Of a stretch of 29,916 nucleotides of DNA, positions 24,946 through 29,916 are shown piece by piece. The first letter of the stretch is position 1. Every line of letters starts with the position of its first letter. The translations under genes and the position numbers were made by a program. The notes beneath the pieces were generated by a model. It was given only the letters and a program-made list of their open reading frames with translations, searched no databases and was not told the origin of the DNA. The DNA is from CAWFKW01 sp964568655 (lineage in GTDB: Bacteria > Bacteroidota > Ignavibacteria > Tepidaquicellales > OLB5), in NCBI GenBank assembly GCA_964568655.1, contig CAZMRG010000029.1, positions 1-29,916 of the forward strand. Reading direction: 5' to 3'.

Positions 24946-25071
24946 TTATTTGAACTTCAGAAATGCGATCAATGCGGGAATTAAAAGCCAGAGAAGTCCT
25001 TTAACGAGGAATATCAAGAATCCAACAATACCTAAAGACTTAAGCCATACTTTGACCTTGCCTGAAACCAC
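24946..25071 (-). CDS. Small membrane protein, 41 residues
   Basis: A short frame starting at GTG whose first G is the last base of the preceding TAG stop (sequence TAGTG, 1-nt overlap), which indicates translational coupling with the monooxygenase gene. The product is basic and hydrophobic: VVSGKVKVWLKSLG, then GIVGFLIFLVKGLLWLLIPA and ending AFLKFK. It has one, perhaps a hairpin of, membrane helix with Lys at both ends. Codon choice is in keeping with neighbours and the frame holds no rare stops or biased runs. Function unknown; a membrane partner of the monooxygenase is a guess. It is not homologous to anything I can name with certainty. Confidence 0.6.
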   Translation of the reverse strand: MVSGKVKVWLKSLGIVGFLIFLVKGLLWLLIPALIAFLKFK

Positions 25072-25412
25072 TACCTTGCGATAACTTTATATGTTCTGAA
25101 AGAAGAGTTCATTGGAGGCTCTTCTCCTTTTTCTTTTGCCGTTTTAATATCTTCAAAACCGCGCTTATGTCCTTCAAGGAATTCCGGCGATTTTGTCCAC
25201 GTTTTGAAATTTTCTTCGCTATTCCAATAGCTGATAATAAGGTATTTGTCATCATCTTCGTTGGGCTTTAAAACTTCCATATCAACAAATCCGGGCAGCT
25301 TATCGATTGCATGCGCGCGTGATGAAAATAACTGTTCGAATCTCTCTTTGTAATGCGGTTTACAGCTTATATAATTAATTGCTACAAAATTCTTTGAATT
25401 GTTCTCAGCCAT
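25071..25412 (-). CDS. Antibiotic-biosynthesis-monooxygenase-fold protein, IsdG-like putative haem-degrading monooxygenase
   Basis: 113 residues from the ATG at 25412 (MAENNSKNFVAINYI); frames to the GTG/TTG at 25439/25442 add an unlikely ten residues. It is a single ferredoxin-like ABM domain. The stretch YWNSEENFKTWTKSPEFLEGH closely resembles the IsdG/HmoB family, and the haem-degradation triad falls in register: Asn13 (AINY), Trp72 (FKTW) and His82 (EGH), spaced 59 and 10 as in IsdG (Asn7, Trp67, His77). Such enzymes open haem to release iron in the cytoplasm. The small membrane protein overlaps its stop, and a TonB receptor operon lies just beyond. Some ABM proteins have other roles, so the enzymatic call is moderately confident. 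Confidence 0.78.
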   Translation of the reverse strand: MAENNSKNFVAINYISCKPHYKERFEQLFSSRAHAIDKLPGFVDMEVLKPNEDDDKYLIISYWNSEENFKTWTKSPEFLEGHKRGFEDIKTAKEKGEEPPMNSSFRTYKVIAR

Positions 25413-25451
25413 AATATGAATATTTAATTTAAGTTTCACCAATATAGCAGT

Positions 25452-25480
25452 TTATATAGGACTAATCAAGTCCTATATAA
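25452..25480. terminator. Perfect 12-bp stem-loop upstream of the monooxygenase gene
   Basis: TTATATAGGACT (25452-25463) pairs perfectly with AGTCCTATATAA (25469-25480), loop of five bases. There is no T-tract on the minus strand after it. It lies 40 nt before the monooxygenase ATG and 7 bp from a second hairpin, so it may be a backup terminator or a leader structure. Confidence 0.5.
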
Positions 25481-25487
25481 GGCAGAA

Positions 25488-25518
25488 TTAAAACCTGTAA
25501 GTGTATTACAGGTTTTAA
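25488..25518 (-). terminator. Terminator hairpin downstream of the M16 peptidase gene
   Basis: TTAAAACCTGTAA (25488-25500) pairs perfectly over 13 bp with TTACAGGTTTTAA (25506-25518), loop GTGTA, 5 bp after the peptidase stop. On the minus strand the right arm ends in a TTTTAATT run, so the stem itself supplies the T-tract. Confidence 0.75.
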
Positions 25519-25523
25519 AACGC

Positions 25524-28472
25524 TTAGTACCCGAAAATATCTTCCAGGCTTAATTTTGATACATTGCCGTAAGTCCCGAGAGTATTCATATCTATCTTAC
25601 TTTCGTCGCCTAGAACAAGAATAGTATATTTTCTTCCCTTAACTACGCTTTCCTGAAAAGCTTTTACGTCGCTCAGGGAAATATCAGGAATTTTATCGTA
25701 AATTGTTTTTCTAACATCATAATCCAGCCCAAGTTTCTTCGCGTTCAGATAATCAAATAATATGCTTGAGCGTGTAACCCTCGATGACTGCATTTGCTGC
25801 TTCAGGCTGTTCTTTGCTGCATCATATGAGTTCTCTGATTCAGGCATATCGTTTAATAACCCGAGCATACCATTCATTGCTTCCGGCAGCTTATCTGCCT
25901 GTGTGCCGATATATGACAGCACGTAATGAGAATTTTCTTTTCTTCTTGGTTTGGTATAACTTGAAAATACGTCGTACGCCAAAGCTTTAGATTCCCTCAT
26001 TTCCTGGAAAACTATTCCTGACATGCCGCTGCCAAAATACTCGTTGTACATTGATATAACAGGAAGCTTTTCAACGTTATAAGGCTCTACTTTTGACAGG
26101 AAAATGATCTGCGCCTGTACCATTCCGCTGTAATTAACAAAGAATACTTTATTATCATCAGTCGGAAGTTCAGGAAATTTTACCGGTTCAGGAAGCGAGT
26201 TCAGTTCATTTGTCGTTACATGTTTTTCATTAAGTATGTTTGCCAGGTTCTCTGAATTCTTTGGGCCGTAATATAAAACCTCGTGTTTATATTTCAGAAT
26301 ATTCTTTAGTATGCTGATAAGTTCATCCGGCTGAATCGCTTTCAGCTCAGCTTCTGAAAGTATGTTGGTAAACGGCGATTTAGGCCCGTACTTGGCATAG
26401 TTAAACATGCCGTTCCAAAAGATCTTATCCTGCGATGTTTTGTCATCGGTCCTTACTTTCAGTATATCATTCACAAGATTATCAAGAGCTTCTTTATTCG
26501 GCTGCGCATCTTTAAGAAAATTCTCAAACAGGTCCAAGCCCTTTTCAAAGTTGTTATCCAGTCCGCTTAAGCTTACATAGATCTGATCTTCGGAACTGGA
26601 GACAGAAAATGAACATGCTAATTTATAGAATTCCTGTTTAAGCTCTGCAGGTGTGTACTTGGATGTTCCCAGGTAGTCAAGGTAACTGATTGCCAGCGCC
26701 AGCTTCTTATCGTTATTTGAGCCTATATCAAGAACATAATACAGGTCAAACAGATCATTCTCAGTGTTCTCTTTGTAATAAACAGGAACGTCGTTTTTCA
26801 AACTTAGGGTCTTGATATCATTTGCATAGTCTACAAACCGGGGCTTAATTTCCGGCGCAGGCGTGTTGACAATATTCTTAAGAAAATCAGATTGCGCCTG
26901 CCTGTTCACCGATACAGGAGTAATTTCCGGTTTATCAACTTTTTCAACCGGCTTTGGGGTTCCCTGTCTTTTGTATACGGCAACATAATTATCGCTGAAA
27001 TATTTATTAGCAAAATCTACCACATCCTGCTTTGTGATCCCGGATAGCCTGTTTAACCTGTTTACGTAATCATCCCATGGAACAAAATGCACAAACGCTT
27101 CCACAAATGCGCCGGCCCTGCTCCTGTTCGATTCAAACGATTTTATTTCAGATAGTTTGAGGTTATCTATTATTGCCGGGATCTGCCAGTCAGGGAAATT
27201 TCCCTTTTTCATTTCTTCAACCTGGGCGAGCAGCAGGTCTTTCACTTCTTCAAGCTTTTGTCCTTCGCGCGGTTTGCCGTTAATGATGAACGCGGAATAG
27301 TCTTTCATAACCATTGAAAACGCATTTGCTGAAAGAACTTTCTGAGTTTGAACCAAATTCAGATCCATCAATCCCGCCGTGCCGCTTGAAAGAAGCTCGC
27401 TTATCACAGTAAGCATATCCGCTTCTTTTGTATTATCGCCGGGGAACCTGTATGCTATATTAAGTTCTTCCGATTCGGGCCCAACAACTTCTTTTATTAC
27501 AGGAGATGTTATCGGTTTTTCTACCGGCGGCGTATAAACCGGAACGGTTTTTGATTCGCGTGAACCCCATTTTTCATCAATTATCCTGATCGTTTCATCA
27601 GGATCCAGATCGCCCGATAAACAAATAGCCATGTTGTTCGGCACATAGTAAGTGTGATAATATTCCAGAACTTTTTTGATTGACGGGTTTTTAAGGTTCT
27701 CAATGGTTCCTATTGTGGTTTGAGTTCCGTATTGATGAGTTGGAAACAGGCTGGCAAGCATCGCTTCCCAGACTTTTGTTCCGTCTTCATCAAGTCCTAT
27801 GTTTTTTTCTTCATAAACCGCTTCGAGCTCGGTGTGAAACAGCCTCATAACCGGGTTCCTGTATCGTTCAGCTTCGATGGTCAGCCATTTTTCAATCTGG
27901 TTCGAAGGAATGTCATTCACAAAAACCGTTTGTTCAACCCATGTATAGGCATTTGTGCCCTTTGCGCCAATTGAGGCAAGCATTTTATCATATTCGTTTG
28001 CAATTGCATATTTAGACGCTTCGCCGGAAACGCTATCGATCTTGTGATAAATTTCTTTTCTTTTATCTTTATCTTTTGTTTTTCTGTATGTTTCATATAA
28101 ATTAATTATCTCGTCAATTAACGGCTTTTCTTTGGAATAATCCATTGTTCCGAATTTATCCGTCCCCTTAAAAAGCATATGTTCCAGGTAATGCGCCAGG
28201 CCGGTTGTTTCAGCGGGATCATATTTGCTGCCTGCTCTAACCGCGATGAAAGTCTGAATTCTCGGTTCTTCTTTATTTACAGTCAGGTATACAGTAAGTC
28301 CGTTATCAAGCTTATAAACACGTGCTTTCAGCGGGTCCCCGTCAACCGTGGTATATGTATATTTGCCTTCAGTATGAGTTTGGACCTGTGCGTTTAAAGA
28401 AGTCTGAATTGTTAAGAAGAGGGCGACAAGGCACAGGAAAAACCCGCGCGTGAGCTTTTTATAAGTAAGCAT
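25524..28472 (-). CDS. M16-family zinc metallopeptidase (insulinase/pitrilysin-like), secreted
   Basis: 982 residues, a two-half M16 peptidase. A signal peptide (about 1-29, ending SLNAQ) places it in the periplasm or outer membrane. The first half has the inverted zinc motif HYLEH (H94, E97, H98) in TTGLAHYLEHMLFKGT, and a distal Glu ligand in ELEAVYEEKNIGLDED. YHTYYVPNNMAICLSGD is the usual M16 signature further on. The second half (about 560-982) has the M16_C folds (MSGIVFQEMRESKALAYDVFSSY) with no zinc motif, as normal for the inactive half. It would degrade peptides in a closed chamber. It lies 32 nt after the phosphatase gene, so is probably in the same operon, and ends at the hairpins at 25452-25518. 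Confidence 0.93.
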   Translation of the reverse strand: MLTYKKLTRGFFLCLVALFLTIQTSLNAQVQTHTEGKYTYTTVDGDPLKARVYKLDNGLTVYLTVNKEEPRIQTFIAVRAGSKYDPAETTGLAHYLEHMLFKGTDKFGTMDYSKEKPLIDEIINLYETYRKTKDKDKRKEIYHKIDSVSGEASKYAIANEYDKMLASIGAKGTNAYTWVEQTVFVNDIPSNQIEKWLTIEAERYRNPVMRLFHTELEAVYEEKNIGLDEDGTKVWEAMLASLFPTHQYGTQTTIGTIENLKNPSIKKVLEYYHTYYVPNNMAICLSGDLDPDETIRIIDEKWGSRESKTVPVYTPPVEKPITSPVIKEVVGPESEELNIAYRFPGDNTKEADMLTVISELLSSGTAGLMDLNLVQTQKVLSANAFSMVMKDYSAFIINGKPREGQKLEEVKDLLLAQVEEMKKGNFPDWQIPAIIDNLKLSEIKSFESNRSRAGAFVEAFVHFVPWDDYVNRLNRLSGITKQDVVDFANKYFSDNYVAVYKRQGTPKPVEKVDKPEITPVSVNRQAQSDFLKNIVNTPAPEIKPRFVDYANDIKTLSLKNDVPVYYKENTENDLFDLYYVLDIGSNNDKKLALAISYLDYLGTSKYTPAELKQEFYKLACSFSVSSSEDQIYVSLSGLDNNFEKGLDLFENFLKDAQPNKEALDNLVNDILKVRTDDKTSQDKIFWNGMFNYAKYGPKSPFTNILSEAELKAIQPDELISILKNILKYKHEVLYYGPKNSENLANILNEKHVTTNELNSLPEPVKFPELPTDDNKVFFVNYSGMVQAQIIFLSKVEPYNVEKLPVISMYNEYFGSGMSGIVFQEMRESKALAYDVFSSYTKPRRKENSHYVLSYIGTQADKLPEAMNGMLGLLNDMPESENSYDAAKNSLKQQMQSSRVTRSSILFDYLNAKKLGLDYDVRKTIYDKIPDISLSDVKAFQESVVKGRKYTILVLGDESKIDMNTLGTYGNVSKLSLEDIFGY

Positions 28473-28504
28473 AGAATTGAGTTATGTAATAATTGCTAAG
28501 AAAT

Positions 28505-29416
28505 CTATTTTGTGATCGAGGTTGTATATAATACGTTCCCGGAGTAATCTGTAAACGTAGCTTTAAATTCGCCTGAAGAAAGATCTATTCCCAAAAACCC
28601 CGGAGTCTTGGGAGCGAAAAATGATGTATATTTTGTTCCCTCACAGTTGCGCGGTTCAGAACCTGCGCCTGACACAAAGTAGTTAATACCTTTTCTTTTC
28701 AAATGCTGCATATCATGATCATGCCCGCAAAGGTACGCGTCTACTTTATTCTTCACAAAAATCGGTTCTACTTCCTGCTGCATTTCAATTTGCCCGCCAT
28801 GATATCCACCCGATATTACAGGATGGTGTCCGCAAACAATTTTCCATTTGGCGGGCGTTGCGCTAAGCACGCTATCCATCCAATTGTATTGGATCTTGCT
28901 GTCTATTTTCGTCACATCTTCGCTGAACTGAGTTTTCGACTCATCATCGGATTTGCAGATAGGACTGGTATCCATAATTACAAACAGAACTATAGAACCG
29001 TCATCGAGCTTCTTTGTAAAAGAAAAATACCTGGATGGCATGACCCAGCGGGAGCTTGTAGCAGAATAGTCTATTTGAGCCTGCACGTTACCGTGATAAT
29101 CATGATTGCCTAAAGCTGCATACCAGGGGACCTGAAGATAAGACGAAGTATACACATCTTCAAATGAAATTTTCCACAGCGGATCATCTGTTGATGCGAC
29201 TCCGTTCTCGTAAAAGTTATCGCCCAGGGAAATTACAAAATTCGCTTTGTTATCCATCGCCCAGGTTGACATTTGTGCAGCGACCAGTAGTTGATTTTCT
29301 GATCCCTGCCTGCCCCAATCGCCGATTGCAATAAAAGATATTTTTTCCTGCGAGAATGAACTGCCAATCCCGGCAAAAAGAATCAATAAAAGAATGTTTC
29401 TTTTAAATATTATCAA
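28505..29416 (-). CDS. Purple acid phosphatase-like metallophosphoesterase (TRAP/ACP5 type), secreted
   Basis: 303 residues with a signal peptide (MIIFKRNILLLILFAGIGSSFSQ). All metallophosphoesterase motifs are visible in order: AIGDWGRQG, SLGDNFYENG (GDxxY, the Tyr of purple acid phosphatases), LGNHDYHG, CGHHPVISGGYH and CGHDHDMQHL. The size and GDWG...GDNFY...GNHDY spacing fit the mammalian tartrate-resistant acid phosphatase (ACP5) type rather than plant PAPs. It removes phosphate from monoesters outside the cytoplasm with a di-metal centre. It starts 16 nt after the stop of the fibronectin-type protein and is followed 32 nt later by the M16 peptidase gene, so the three genes look co-transcribed. 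Confidence 0.93.
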   Translation of the reverse strand: MIIFKRNILLLILFAGIGSSFSQEKISFIAIGDWGRQGSENQLLVAAQMSTWAMDNKANFVISLGDNFYENGVASTDDPLWKISFEDVYTSSYLQVPWYAALGNHDYHGNVQAQIDYSATSSRWVMPSRYFSFTKKLDDGSIVLFVIMDTSPICKSDDESKTQFSEDVTKIDSKIQYNWMDSVLSATPAKWKIVCGHHPVISGGYHGGQIEMQQEVEPIFVKNKVDAYLCGHDHDMQHLKRKGINYFVSGAGSEPRNCEGTKYTSFFAPKTPGFLGIDLSSGEFKATFTDYSGNVLYTTSITK

Positions 29417-29432
29417 TTAATCGCCCGCGTCC

Positions 29433-29915
29433 TTAATAAATTCGGTGAGTTGTATCAGCCCAACCCAGAAAATTTATATTCTGGATGCCGTTATTGGAGC
29501 TTATAGTCACCATATTAGGACTGGTAGGACAATTAGAATACTGAACATGTATTGTGTCGCAGCCATATATTCCAAGAACAGGCGCGTTCAAAACGCTGTA
29601 TAAACCGAAGTAGATGAAAGCCACTACATAATTTCCGTTTGGCAGGTTTGCGATTGTGTATGTCCCATAGTATGTATTCCCTGAATGAAAAATCTGTACT
29701 GAATCTGTTTCAACAGGTCCGTAAAATTCCGGGGGCCATTGGGGATAAGCCCCGACAAAGTAACGGTTTGTTCCCGGTACGAAATTTGTATCAACAAAAG
29801 TAATTTGACCGCTGATGCTGTTAGGCCTTGGGCCGGCAACAGTCGTAAATGAAAATGCAGCCGAATATGGGCCGATGCTTATGCCATTAGAATTTGACGC
29901 GTTCACTCTCCAGAA
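29433..29915 (-). CDS. C-terminal part of a fibronectin-III protein with the GCDT-module (partial, 5' end outside window)
   Basis: The frame runs off the right edge, reading FWRVNASNSNGISIGPYSAAFSFTT, the end of a fibronectin type III domain (WRV...N..G). After a short linker comes a 125-residue module paralogous to the lipoprotein at 24290-24799: SISGQITFVDTN, QWPP, NTYYGTYTI, NGNYVVAF, LGIYGCDT, a Cys ten residues on, NINFLGWADT. No T9SS tail follows; the protein ends ADTTHRIY. It is presumably an exported surface protein and the first visible gene of an operon with the phosphatase and M16 peptidase. Molecular role unknown. Confidence 0.75.
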   Translation of the reverse strand, partial: FWRVNASNSNGISIGPYSAAFSFTTVAGPRPNSISGQITFVDTNFVPGTNRYFVGAYPQWPPEFYGPVETDSVQIFHSGNTYYGTYTIANLPNGNYVVAFIYFGLYSVLNAPVLGIYGCDTIHVQYSNCPTSPNMVTISSNNGIQNINFLGWADTTHRIY

Positions 29916-29916
29916 A

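Noticed and set aside
1..29916. CRISPR array, tRNA/rRNA genes, insertion sequence or phage genes
   Set aside because: No regularly spaced repeats, no cloverleaf or rRNA segments, and no transposase, integrase or phage structural protein was found among the coding frames.

Overview
The window looks like part of a genome from the Ignavibacteria/Chlorobi side of the Bacteroidota, probably a metagenome-assembled scaffold. Reasons: two secreted proteins end in the type IX secretion (T9SS) tail of this group (QNYPNPFNPSTKIRF ... VATLVN ... YSSGVYFYKL ... LVK), there is a TonB-dependent receptor with a carboxypeptidase-regulatory-like N-terminus, at least two putative promoters resemble the Bacteroidota TTTG / TAnnTTTG type, and most starts lack a strong Shine-Dalgarno sequence. 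A run of exactly 100 N (15663-15762) is an assembly gap that cuts trxB.

Layout. 1-7832 (+): end of the heptose-7-phosphate kinase gene (rfaE1), a 128-bp palindromic REP/MITE-like element, heptose-1-phosphate adenylyltransferase (rfaE2), tamB and RNase R (rnr). The first two make ADP-heptose for lipopolysaccharide and TamB serves the outer membrane, so this is mainly an envelope block. 7932-12819 (-): mscL, then a compact three-gene signalling operon read leftward: CHASE3/multi-PAS membrane histidine kinase, Rcp1-like single-domain response regulator, and a REC-PAS-HisKA_2 kinase. 13026-18111 (-): priA, a terminator, gap-truncated trxB, and a TPR lipoprotein-like or periplasmic protein. 18311-21833 (+): two tandem T9SS cargo proteins built on different propeller-like repeats, closed by a strong terminator.

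21919-25412 (-) is the most interesting part. A TonB-dependent receptor lies 4 bp behind a small putative lipoprotein of a family I do not recognise. Their promoter region carries two 16-bp direct repeats (15/16 identical) spaced 22 bp apart, next to a Bacteroidota-type promoter. Just upstream are a 41-residue membrane protein and an IsdG-like putative haem-degrading monooxygenase with the Asn/Trp/His triad in register. Together they suggest a haem- or metal-related uptake locus, though substrate is not proven.

25524-29915 (-): an M16 zinc peptidase, a purple-acid-phosphatase-like enzyme, and the 3' end of a fibronectin-III protein whose C-terminal module is a paralogue of the small lipoprotein next to the TonB receptor. 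No rRNA, tRNA, CRISPR array, transposase or phage gene was seen. No gene-free stretch exceeds 300 bases; the largest are 12820-13025 and 18112-18310.
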